Assembly (NCBI GenBank): GCA_038496445.1
Contig: JALMLS010000572.1
Span: forward strand, 1-64,000
DNA: 64,000 bases
DNA from: Trichosphaerium sp. ATCC 40318
Taxonomy: Eukaryota > Discosea > Flabellinia > Trichosidae
Direction of reading: 5' to 3'
The notes beneath the pieces are model-generated. The model saw only the letters and a program-made list of their open reading frames with translations, was not told the origin of the DNA and made no database searches. Both the position numbers and the translations under genes were made by a program. Positions 19,465 to 30,319 of this stretch are shown here, in pieces (the stretch's first letter is position 1; every line of letters starts with the position of its first letter).

Positions 19465-21057
19465 TAGAGTCCAATTTTTCAAAAAAATAAATAATGTAAC
19501 AGATTAAGCTACACGTGCCTTGTAATGAGTGATTGTGTAATCTTTGTGGCCTTCTCACTGATTGCCAGTAGGTGCAATTTGAACAATACGTATTCCATAA
19601 ATCCAATTTTTGTAGTACACGTCAAAAAACAGTGTTTAGTTTTGATCTTTTGACAGTCGTTTGCAAAGCAAGTTCAAAGCCTTTTCTCGACAGTGCTCGC
19701 CTGAAAATTAATACCACCGCTACATAACAACTAACTAAGGTACAAATTCGAGTCATTTTTTACCGACTTAAACATATCAATCAAGAATAATCAATATTTA
19801 TTGGTGAAAAGAATTTACGTAGTGGTTGGCCTGCTGTTCATTATGCTGAGCGTTTGTTCGATTTGCACGGTTCTACAACGAACCACAATATTTTTTTAAT
19901 AAACAATTACGCTATTCATAAACAGGTGATTGATGTTTATAACCAGGGTGAAATAAGTTGTGTCAATCACCCGGGTCGGCAGTTGAACATGAGGAAGACG
20001 AGAGGAGTAGATTCTGCCAATGGCCTACATAGGTTAACCCAAGTACATACGGGGTGCTTGGAATTGATTCTATGGACACTAGTCAGTATCGTCGCCCACG
20101 CTATATCACATGATGCACCACGAGGTATCTATAGACGTATAGTGTACCCAGTGTGATCTCATTGATATAGTTTGAGGACGTACTGGTGCATTTTGCTTTG
20201 TTGGAAAGGCAGTTTTTGTTAGATGACACCTATCAAGAACGTGATTCAAACAATATAGTTTATAAATAAACATTGAAACTAACAAGTACGTTTTTTTTAC
20301 CTACACTGTGCTGTACAGTAAACATCTGGATCCTGTTGACTGTCAAAAACGAAAGCTCAAGTACAGGCCAACATAGTAACCCATTGGCACCTAAAAGAAT
20401 GCCAATTCTTCTAGCAAAGTGCTATCTATAGAACATAAGGCATGTAGTACCTTGAGCGACGTAAGTTGATTCTCGTGCGGACCATATTGTACAAAAAGAA
20501 GTATAAACCAAGGTCACGTTGCGTGCGTGATGGAGGAACATAACTTTCATCAGTTGGCAGTCACAAAAGAGCGCTGGAATGTATTCCGATTTACACATTT
20601 TATCGGAAAAAAAAAAACCACAACGTCTTGAAATAAATTCGAACATAGTTCACATGAGAGGTATTCAACCCGATTTCGCGTTTTCGAGCACAAACACAGA
20701 TCAATTGCTTTGTGGCTACCTTGTGCGAGAGTTTGAGGTATTTTATCGAAAACCACAATGTCAAAATGAATGCCCATGAACAGTTTCATATTCTATATTC
20801 ATACCAAGGAGATGTGCGCGCACAAACTCAGAGCTACTAAACCATGTTTTGAGAAGAGGAACTCGTTTTTGGGGAAGGAACAGATAGTGACAGTCAAAAA
20901 CATTCTAGCTCAAGCGGTACATCAGTACGTTCACAAAGAGAAAAAGTGACAAGGTTCTATTTAGAATAGCTCGCTGTATGACTTCTTTGGTAGCTTGTAC
21001 AAGTCTATATTTCTCTTTCATTTTAGAAATTATCGTAACCACTTGTACTCGTCTCCA
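19465..21057. other. Gap of 1.6 kb without a supported gene
   Basis: A plus frame at 19854-20156 (about 100 codons) has no ATG at its start and no recognisable domain. Frames at 20422-20789 are short and unsupported. I see no tRNA or clear repeat. Confidence 0.45.
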
Positions 21058-22240
21058 CTATGAGTTAGTCGCCATGTTTAACATTTGCCCAAAAGCACCA
21101 AAAAAATTGTTCGCCAGATTGTTAAAATCTGCGTCTTCCTCCTACAAAATCATTAAGTAAAACAAACAACATTTGTTTATATCATAAAAAAAACAATCTT
21201 CAAGAACTTACACCATCAGATACTGGATCTCCATTATCTTTTCTACGTTTTCTATCAGCTTGATCCCTCGCATATTGCCTATTTATTGTGCTCGAAAAGC
21301 CTTGAATAACATTCTCGAATATTCCTTTAATCTGTACAACAAAATAAGTGATTTAAATTCCATTTTATCAAACCTTTTCATTTTTCTCTTTCTCTGCATC
21401 CCTAAATTCTGGTCTTGTTTGATCACCATAATAAGGATCATCAGTTCTTTGACGCTTACTAAAACTCGTTTAAACAATAAAAGACCTATTCTTAAAGTGT
21501 ACCGTGGATTGTAATTAAATCCATGCTGAGGTACGGTCTGCTAGGCAATTGTTAATGCCAAATGATGCTATTCCTTGACGACTCACTTGACGAATATCTA
21601 GTTCATCATCATACTCAACATCCATATCTTCGTCACCAACAACTTCTGTCATATTTGGAACGTCCAAACGTCCATCAAGTAAAATTGCATCAGCACCATT
21701 AACAAATGGTTTAGGGGCTAAAATAAGCACAAGATAAGAGACTTATCCAAAAAAAATAAAAAATGACAACCCAAAATAGAATTTACCTCTTGGATGATTT
21801 CCTGTAACCACGTGACACTTTACAACACCAATTGAAAATTCAGGCTCGAGATAATATAAAAACACCTCATACACACCAACATGTGCAAACTCTATGTATA
21901 ACATCGTAGTCAAACCACATTCGCGGTCGTGTAAGAATTCGTGACGAAAAAGTTGTTTAGTGTGCCCTGCATTGTAAGCATTATTCCACTCTTCTTTGGT
22001 TTTATACTCTCCCTTTTTTTGTTTTGCTAATCACGTGAGAGTTTGTTCTATGATCCATTATGTCAACGCACATTTACACTCGATGCTAAATCTAATATCC
22101 TCAAATTGATATGCGCCGACAATTGGCATTTCCAAAATAATAGGAGCAACCATTGATATTGGTTGAGGCTTCCAGGCGTACGACTTGGTATTTTGTGAGC
22201 TAAAGACACCCAAACTTGATAAATACCTTGGTTTTGCCAT
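21058..22240 (-). CDS. Unknown protein, family shared with 18755-19464
   Basis: Exons join from ATG 22240 to TAG 21058, giving about 290 residues. Blocks are SLGVFSSQNTKSYAWKPQP, then EDIRFSIE, EWNNAYNAGHTKQLFRHEF, MLYIEFAHVGVYEVFLYY, VVKCHVVTGNHPR, an acidic piece (VVGDEDMDVEYDDELDIR), a basic polar piece (KRQRTDDPYYGDQTRPEF) and a helical C-terminus (GIFENVIQGFSSTI ... LANNFFGAFGQMLNMA). The middle looks like an all-beta domain. I do not recognise it. The intron after FSIE carries TCACGTGA. No membrane segment or signal peptide is visible. Confidence 0.68.
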
Positions 22241-22565
22241 AACGCGCCCCTTTAAGCATGTAGACCTCTGGATTGGTTATAGTGATAACTGCCGTTTGGT
22301 TAGTATGAAAATGTACTGTACGTATGTATAAAACACGAAAAATCAACTAAAACAGTACACGCATTACTCTCCATGTTGTACGAACTCATAAAAAAAGACA
22401 GTTCCTGTGAAGGAAGTAGACTTAACGAAAAAAGCCAAAAGAAAAAAATAAAAGTGTTCCTCCTCTAGAACCATTCGTTCAAAAAAAAAATATATGCAAC
22501 TACGCGAATATAAATAGCACGTATTTCGTGGGGCAAAAATTGGTCTCATTATTTGTTTTTTTTTT
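22241..22565. other. Short intergenic gap
   Basis: Upstream sequence of the 21-22 kb gene and 3' end of the next gene; T/A runs only. Confidence 0.5.
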
Positions 22566-23740
22566 TTACACGCCATCCAAGATTTCAATTTGTTGCTTTC
22601 TAGCGCGCTCCTTTAGCACTACCAATTTTTCAACTTTTTCGCCTTCAAGAGATGTGATAGATGTATCAATAACTGCCAAACGCTGTGTTATCTTAACAAG
22701 CTCTTGTTGTAATTTTTCTTGTTGTTCCAATAACAATTTACGCTCCTCACCAAGCTTATCGAGTTGTTCGTTGCATACAGAATGAATACTTGAGAGCTCT
22801 TTTTTAAAATCCAAAAGAAGGTTGCTACGTTCTTGTACGTCCTTGAGTTGCCTGTCAATTGCTTTTTGCATTTCCTCAGGGTCGATTTTATCCTATTTAA
22901 CATATTTTAGAGGACGAGAAAGTCAAAAACATAAAAAATAATGTTTTTCTATTTACGAATTCTTATGGGCTGGTACAAAAAATTGCAACGCACGCGTACC
23001 TCAACGACGACAGGTTCCTTTTTGGCTGGAGCGGCCTTTTTGCCTTGTTGACCAGAATTTTTATTCGCACCATTAGGGCGGTTCTGGCGAGGCTTTTGGG
23101 CACCGTTCGTAGCTGGAGCAGTTTTCCTACCGGTTTATGTTAATAAAAAGCAAATATCTAAAATAGTGACATGTGTACAGACGTACCTTTGGCCTGCAGG
23201 CTTAGCTGGAATGCCAGCGGCGCGGCTTACGACAGCACTCCATGGGGAAGGCTTGGCTAAAGCGTATTAGCGTTTTTTAGGTACAAGAGGGTTATAAAAG
23301 GGAGTTTGGAGGTGACAGAAAGTGATTGAGGCTGATTGTTTTAAAAAACGCTAATTACCAGTCAGAGCTTGTACAGCTCTTTGCGCATCAAAGCCGTTTC
23401 GCTTGAGAGTGAGATAAATCTCTTCCGGTGAGAATCCTCTGCCCACGGTGTTTTTGACTTGTTTTATCTTCTCCAATTGACCTGCATCAAGATTGCCAGT
23501 TGCTACCTTGGTCGATATGTTCAATTGGTCCCCTTTTCTTTGGTTGTTCCGATTTTTTTTGTTTGGCCTTTTTGGCTTATCGTTGTTGTTTCGGTCGTTA
23601 CCACGCGACTGTTTGGCTTGGCCATTATTTTTACGATCATTGTAGCGGCCTTTACCACCTCTAGGCTGGCGTCCGCCTCTACCAGAGTTATTTGACTCTG
23701 CTTTAGACGTGCCATTCGCCTTAATACCGCTATCGCTCAT
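22566..23740 (-). CDS. Basic Gly/Arg/Asn-rich protein with UBA/CUE-like segment and C-terminal coiled coil
   Basis: Start at ATG 23740. Exon 1 has an RG-rich stretch (GRGGRQPRGGKGRYNDRKN), then Lys/Asn-rich sequence, then GFSPEEIYLTLKRNGFDAQR with VQALTG, which fits a UBA/CUE-type three-helix domain. After the intron come SPWSAVVSRAAGIPAK, an Ala/Lys/Pro-rich linker (GQQGKKAAPAKKEPVVVE) and a last exon that is almost wholly coiled coil (QKAIDRQLKDVQERSNLLL to ERARKQQIEILDGV). The order resembles UBAP2/Lingerer- or Def1-like RNA and ubiquitin adaptors, but I cannot name an orthologue. It is probably a cytoplasmic RNP component. Confidence 0.72.
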
Positions 23741-24126
23741 TTTGTAGGACTGAACGTATAAAGGTAATTTTTACAGTTGAAAAAGTACCCAGAACAGTGG
23801 GTCTGAGGTGGCCAGTAATGAGAGTGTCGGAGCGACGAAGCTAGTAACACAAAAATTGAGTAAAATTCACCAAGAAGATATTACTATTACTGACTAATGA
23901 AATTTGACGGTACATCTGTCAGTTGCCCGTTAACTTTTGCGTAGTTCGACGATGGGTAGTACAGACGCGCAAAAAAGCAAATAAAAAAAAAGGTCCAGCG
24001 TGTTGGACACATAAAAAGTTGACTTAGCTCTTTTTCGCGTCTGTTGAACTAATAAGGACAATTCTCAGCACCACGAAGTACGAACCGATTATTTAAAGCA
24101 CAAAGGGTATTCCCTACGCTCTCGCC
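23741..24126. promoter_or_regulatory. Divergent promoter region, UBA-like gene / ROCO kinase
   Basis: 386 bp separate the two divergent start codons (23740 minus, 24127 plus). It is A-rich with no clear TATA box, and must hold both 5' regions. Confidence 0.5.
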
Positions 24127-27100
24127 ATGCAACAAGACGAGTTGGATCAGTTAATAGATGACATTGAGAAGAACTTGCCGTCGTTAACAGAGGTTAATTG
24201 TTCCAATTGTTATTTGGGTGAATTGGAGATGATAGACTTGATAGACGAGCTAGAAAACAACAAATACATTACACGATTAAACTTAGAACATAACTATATT
24301 GGCAAAGAGGGTGTAGAAAAATTGGCTCAGATCTTGTCAGGAGAGTCAGTTTTGCAAGCATTGAACTTAAAACATAACCTACTATCGCCAAACGATATTA
24401 AATGTTTGGTCAGAGCGTTACGAGAGAACTTTTCTGTAACCGAGTTTGAGATCGCCGAGCACGTCAGCGATGGCGGTATACCGTCGTGGGTTTACTTGGC
24501 AGATGATTACAAGGTTAAAGACGCACCTTTGCACTGGGAAGTTTGGACCGAGGAGAATTACAAAGAGCTGCTAAAGCAAATCTCTAAAATACTGACATCG
24601 AATAAGGATTTAAACACGGTACCTTGCGCTTTTTGAATTTTTTTTGTTCATTATTAATAATTGTTGTTATCTTGATTCCATTTTTACTACGTTGGCGCTA
24701 TACCTGTTGGCGTGTAGAGCTTATTTTCGCCGTTTATTTTTTTTATTATTTTGTTTTGGTTAGATAGCCATTTTTCAGCTTCTTCGTTGAACCTCACAAC
24801 CACCATTAGGCGCTCAACGAAGGAGGAACAAAAATCAACCTTAGACAGCGCAATATAAATAACGTACCTCATTCAATTTTTTTACCTGGTATCGTCACTC
24901 TGGATCTATCTCAGAACACAATATCGGCGTTACCACCAGAAATATCACAACTGAAAAATCTTACAAACTTGAATTTGAGCAGCAACAAACTCGCTAAGCT
25001 CCCATCTGAACTTCAAACACTTGATAACCTTGAGACGTTAAAATTATCTTACAATAGATTCATTAATGTTCCAGCAGCTGTTTGTTTGCTATCAGGACTA
25101 AAGACGCTTTATATTGATAATAATCTCATAAAAGATATGCCAACTCCTTTGGCTCTTGTTGAGAATTTGAACGAACTTTATGTTGAAGGTAACCCCTTCC
25201 TTAAGTTTCTACCAACTTCAGTATCTGCTATGGCAAAACAAAATCCTATATCTATTATAAGTCATCTACGAGATCAATACATGGCAAGCAATAACGTCAA
25301 GTATCAGATGAAATGTTGTGTACGTGACATTTTTGATTTGTTTTGTTTTTTTTGAGTTTTTTTGGATTTTTTTATTGACACTAGTAGTTTGTTGGTGGTA
25401 AGGATAATACTAAATCATTCTTGTTGGACAGTCTCTTGGGTAATAAAAGAAAGCGACAGCGCGGTGTCACAATGTCATTGCGTAAAGGGATCAGTTCAAG
25501 AAAGTAAGCCTTTTTTTGTTCTTTTTTTTTTGCATACTTCGTTTTTTGTTGACACTCTCTTTAGAGTCCACAGTCGCGAGAACATCGCATCTGAGTTTAT
25601 GGACCCTGGTGGCGCTATCTATATCACAGAATTAGAGCTTAGGAATAAGGAAGTCATGCCTGAAGATGAAGCTCTTCAATTGCTGGTGTGGGACTTTGCT
25701 GGTAACGATGTACGAATAGTTATAATGTTTGATAGAATATTTTTGTTGACTCATGTGTTTAGGATTCGTATTATGCTACCCACCAATTTTTCTTGACAAA
25801 ACATACTATGTATGTTCTGGTATTTAATTTGCTTGAACCTCAAGAAGACAAGTCAAAGATTCTTTACTGGCTTCACACTATAGCCTCTCTTGGGAAAAAA
25901 GATACATTAGTTATGCTCGTAGGTGCATATAGCGATGGACATGCGCGATGCACGAATACGCACATGTACGTGCTTTTTTGGAACAAACCAAACCAACGAC
26001 AGTTTTCTTTGTTTAATTTTATCACGGTGTATTTACTTATTTTAGTGAAAATACCTTTGCAGCAATAAAGTCACGTGTATCAGCCAAGAAAAAATATAAG
26101 AATATTAAGTTTTTTGGTGCTGTATCTAATACTAAAACTGATATAAAAGACGTACGTCGTGACGTTGTTATTGTGGAAATTTTTTAGTATACCTCGGTAT
26201 CTTAATTTTTTTTTTATAGTTTAAGCGCGAGTTGATGAGAGTTGCCATGATGAACGATACTGTCAAAAAAGGTGTCCCACCAAAGTTTAATGCATTAGCG
26301 GCAAGATTGAAGCTTGTAACTGAAGCTAACCTCACACCTCCTCTGTTGAGTCAACAAAAATATAAACAGCTTGCAGAGCAGTCTGGTATACTTTCAGAGG
26401 AAGAACTTAATAATGCAACACGATATCTATATTCAAGAGGCTTATTGGTACGTTTTAGATCCATCAGCAGAACAGTTTTGCAAATAGCTTTGCTGCCCTT
26501 TAATAACTGTATTTTAATGACTTGTAGGTGCGTTTTGAAGGTGATGTATTGAGCAAGTATATTGTATTGGATAATAAATGGTTGATACAATCCTTTGGCA
26601 ACATCATTAAGAACCAAGATCTCGTGCGAGGTGGAAAATTACCAGCAGGTATGATTTTTTGCAAAGTTTTTTTTTTTCGTCTTACCGCGATTTAACAATC
26701 TTTAGACCAGTTGGGTAAGATATGGAAGAGCCCAGAGTACAAGAGGGATATATGGGATTGGTTATTAAAGCTCTTGGAAAAGAAGAATATTTGCTACAAT
26801 CTGGCGCAAAGGAAGAAATTACAAATAAAGAGGAAGTCAAGTCCGAAGTTAACAAAGATCGAAAAGCCAAAGAACGAGTACCTCATACCTTGGTTGTTGC
26901 CTTCAAGTGTCCCTGTAAATTACAGACATGTTTGGCCTGCTGGTGATCCAAAACAGTTGACAAGGTTGGCCAACCGTTTACTTTTTATTGCTAATCAACT
27001 ATTACAGGTGGTACCAACTACAATTCATTCCGCCTGGGCTATTCACTCATTTTATGGTGCGTCTATTACGTTCTCCAGAATGGGATGTCGTATTGTATTG

Positions 27101-29579
27101 GCGTGATTGCATCATTGTAAAGGTACAGAAGGGTTTTTTTTCGAAGTTTTTTTTTCCACTTGAACGCTTATTACCTTTTCAGACACTCCGTGGGTTTGGT
27201 GGTGTAACACGTATTGCTTTCTCGTTGAATCGTGAAAACTTTACTCTACAATTACAAGCACGTGGCCCAGACACAACGCTTAAGTTTATGACTGTTGATG
27301 AGCTCATTCAAAATCTTATCAATGAATCCTTGGGAGTACGTCAATCTTTGTTTACATTAAAGGTAGTTCATTCCGTAAATTTCCTTGTAGCTTGGAGATT
27401 TCCTTAAAATTATTGTGCCGTGCGCTCATTGTCTCGCTCAAGAAGGTGCGTACGGCGTTATTACTAGGAGTTTATTGACGCTATTGTAGCTAAGGATGAG
27501 GGTAAAGAAGAAGTAGGAAACTTTACGCTTGAAGAGTTGGAGATAAAAATTAGGGATAGTAAAGTTGATGAAGTTCGTTATTTGTAGTTAGCTTGATGTT
27601 GATTAACCGTGAATATAGAGTTCAAGAGGTATTTTTGCAACTTGCATTACCGATGGTAGGCCAAGAGCTGTTCGAGTTGAGCATCTTGTACCTGATGTAA
27701 CAATGGCATCCTTGGAGCGTAAAAAGATTCATTACAAGGTAACCTTTCCTTTGTTTTGTTTTCTGGTTTGCTGACCTTGGTTACAGGATCTCGAAATTGG
27801 TAGTCATCTTGGTACTGGTGGTTATGCCGAAGTGCGTAAAGGAAAATGGAATGGTGAAGTAGTCGCTATTAAGATTATGAAAATTGATAAGGATTCGATG
27901 TCTGATGAATCTAACTCAGTGTTTGGGGAGTTCCGTAAAGAAATTTATCTCATGTCGTACGTTGAGCATCAAAAAAAAAAAGAAAAAAAAAAGTAGTTTT
28001 CAAGTCTTTCTGATTGTTTATCTTCTTAGTGCCTTGGAAAACGAACATTTGGTGGTTTTACGCTGCTTCTGTTTTGATCCTATGTGTATTGTACTGGAAT
28101 TTATGGATCTTGGCAGTCTTTATGATCAGGTCCGAGAACTAGAAGAAGAAGGCTCTACAAAGTTCAAATATGTCATTGATTGGGACTACAGAATAAATTG
28201 CGCTCTTGACATGGCTTGTGGTACTTTTTTTTTCTCCTCTTTTTTTTTGTAGTATCAAGTTCATATTTTTACTGACACGTGCGATGTAGCTATGGACTTT
28301 TTACACAGTGAAAATCCTCCAATCGTACACAGAGATTTGAAGAGTTTGAATATCTTGGTGTGCACCTCCGATAAGGTACTATCCCATTTTATTATTACCC
28401 ATTCGCGGAGTTAGCTTCGTGCTAATACAGGGCTTTTTTTCAGAGTGGGTATGAAGGTTATAAGCGAGTTGAAGCTAAAGTCGCCGATTTCGGATTGAGT
28501 CGCTCGTTAACTTTTGATGATTCTCTTGGTATGTACCTCTCAACTGTTGTGTAGTATCGTACTTATTGTGTTGTATTAGATTCAAAGAGTTACGATGACC
28601 AAAACCCTGTATGGCTAGCTCCAGAAATTTTAGCTCAAAAAGACTTTTACGATGAAAGTGTAGATGTTTATTCATTTGGTATTATTTTATGGTACGTATC
28701 GTGTTGTGTAGAGTTTAAATCACGTGTTAATACTTAAAAAAGGGAGATGGTATCGCGAAGTGATTATTTTGGCGAATTGAATTTCATGGCGGATATTTGC
28801 GAAGCCGTGGTAGCCAGTGCGTGTCTTTAACCTTATTTATAAAAACAAAATATGTACTCACTTTTCTTGTAGATAAACGACCAGAAATTCCTGTCTTGGA
28901 GGATCAATTTGGCGTACAAAATCAATACGTAGAGTTAGTATCAGAGTGTTGGGCTGGAGAACCTTCTGATAGGCCAAGTTTCAGAGCTATTCGTGAACGT
29001 ATTGAAGCGATGAAGGTGAGTTTGATTAAACTGTTATTTTCTTCTCTTCCTGTGTATTAACCATGGTTACGATTTAGGCCACTATCACAGAATACAAAGA
29101 AGCACACCCTAAGTTTATCCCTGCATCTGTTTTGGATTTGAAAGTCAAACTTAAAGAACGCGCAGCAGCTAAATTAAAGAAGGCTTTGGAACCTCAACCG
29201 CCACCAGAACCTGTTATTGTTCAGGCACCAAACTCTGATGTTGGGCGTTTTAATACGACACAAGGATTAAATAAATTAAATCTCGGTGTTAATGGACAAG
29301 ATGCAGGCCCACTTAGCCTCGGCTCGCGCCCTTCAGGCAGTACGTCATAGAAACGCGATCTTTTTTCTTTTAAACTCACTTGGGCGTCGCAACTTACATT
29401 CTTCTTTTCAAGCTTTCTCTCCACCAGTCACAGCTAAATCTGAGATGACACGCATCCGATCTAACACAGCACGTCCTCGCTCAAAGACAAAAACATCAAA
29501 GAATCACGCACCGAAAAAAAAAACCTTACGCAAAAAAGGAAAAAAAGGCAAATCAAAAAAAAGAGACACTGTACAATAG
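24127..29579 (+). CDS. ROCO-family kinase (LRR-ROC-COR-kinase)
   Basis: About twenty exons from ATG 24127 to TAG 29579. N-terminal leucine-rich repeats come in two sets (ITRLNLEHNYIGKEGVEKL; ISALPPEISQLKNLTNL, KLAKLPSELQTLDNLETL). Then a ROC GTPase domain: Walker A is degenerate (VGGKDNTKSFLLDSLL), followed by LLVWDFAGND (DxxG) and YVLVFNLLEP. A COR domain follows (DVLSKYIVLDNKWLIQSF, KIWKSPEYKRDIWDWLL). The kinase has LGTGGYAEVRKGKWNG, VAIKIMK, IVHRDLKSLNILV, VADFGLSRS, APEIL and DVYSFGIILWEM, a TKL-type kinase with all catalytic residues. The tail is Pro-rich, then strongly basic (KKKTLRKKGKKGKSKKR) after a GTACGT intron at 29342. LRRK2/Pats1-like signalling kinase; Ser/Thr specificity likely. 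Skipping that last splice would end the protein at 29350. Confidence 0.9.
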
Positions 29580-30319
29580 AAGAACCCACTTTTTATAAAA
29601 AACAAACCACGTGAGATATAAAAGAAAAGTCTCACGCACATGTAGAAACTGTACAATATAAATTTTGAGTTGGCTCAATCCGTACCACGTTAATCAAACA
29701 AATTGTTAATTACTCAGTTTGTGACTGTTAAAAAACAACCCAACTACTCTTAACTATTCTAACGGCGTTTTCGGCCTCGTGATAAGGCGAATTGGCCGTT
29801 AAAAACCGGTACAAATGGCGGTACACTAAAAAAAATAAAGCAATCATTTGTGCAGATAGTAACTCACTACGACATCGCAAGGTGGTGTAAACGCCCAACA
29901 ACAATGTAGTACAACGTAATGAGGCCATTAATAGGCACCTATCTAGTTTTCTGCTAGAGGTTAGAAAACGTATCGCTATCAGTACCCCACTGCACAAAGC
30001 TCGCTATGGAGTTTACAATAACCTCAGTATCGCCTAGCTTACGTTAAACCGCGCTGTTATAACGTAGGGAGGGCAGAAACTGATAAAACTTCACAAAGTA
30101 GCTCGGTACAACGTAACCGATAAAAAAAGTAACGGTTAGGGAAGTATGATGTTTAATTTTAGTATCGGTTTATATTTGTTTGAAGGTATGGTATTATACT
30201 TTAATTAAAAGAGTAGGGCAACCGAAATTGTACACAGCTAAGAATTTGCATAGCAAATTTTCATTCAACTCAAATTTTTTCGAAACTAGCCGTTATAATA
30301 CGGCTTGAAGCCGCCAAGG
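29580..30319. other. Intergenic gap
   Basis: A CACGTGAGA site follows the ROCO stop at about 29608. The minus ORF at 29728-29997 shows no family match. ACGTAACCGATAAAAAAAGTAACGGTT near 30110-30140 is a small imperfect inverted repeat. Nothing else is supported. Confidence 0.45.

Noticed and set aside
19854-20156. 100-codon plus frame
   Set aside because: Does not begin with ATG; no known domain, no exon partners.
29728-29997. 89-codon minus frame
   Set aside because: No domain, no splice support, in the promoter side of the chromatin-type gene.
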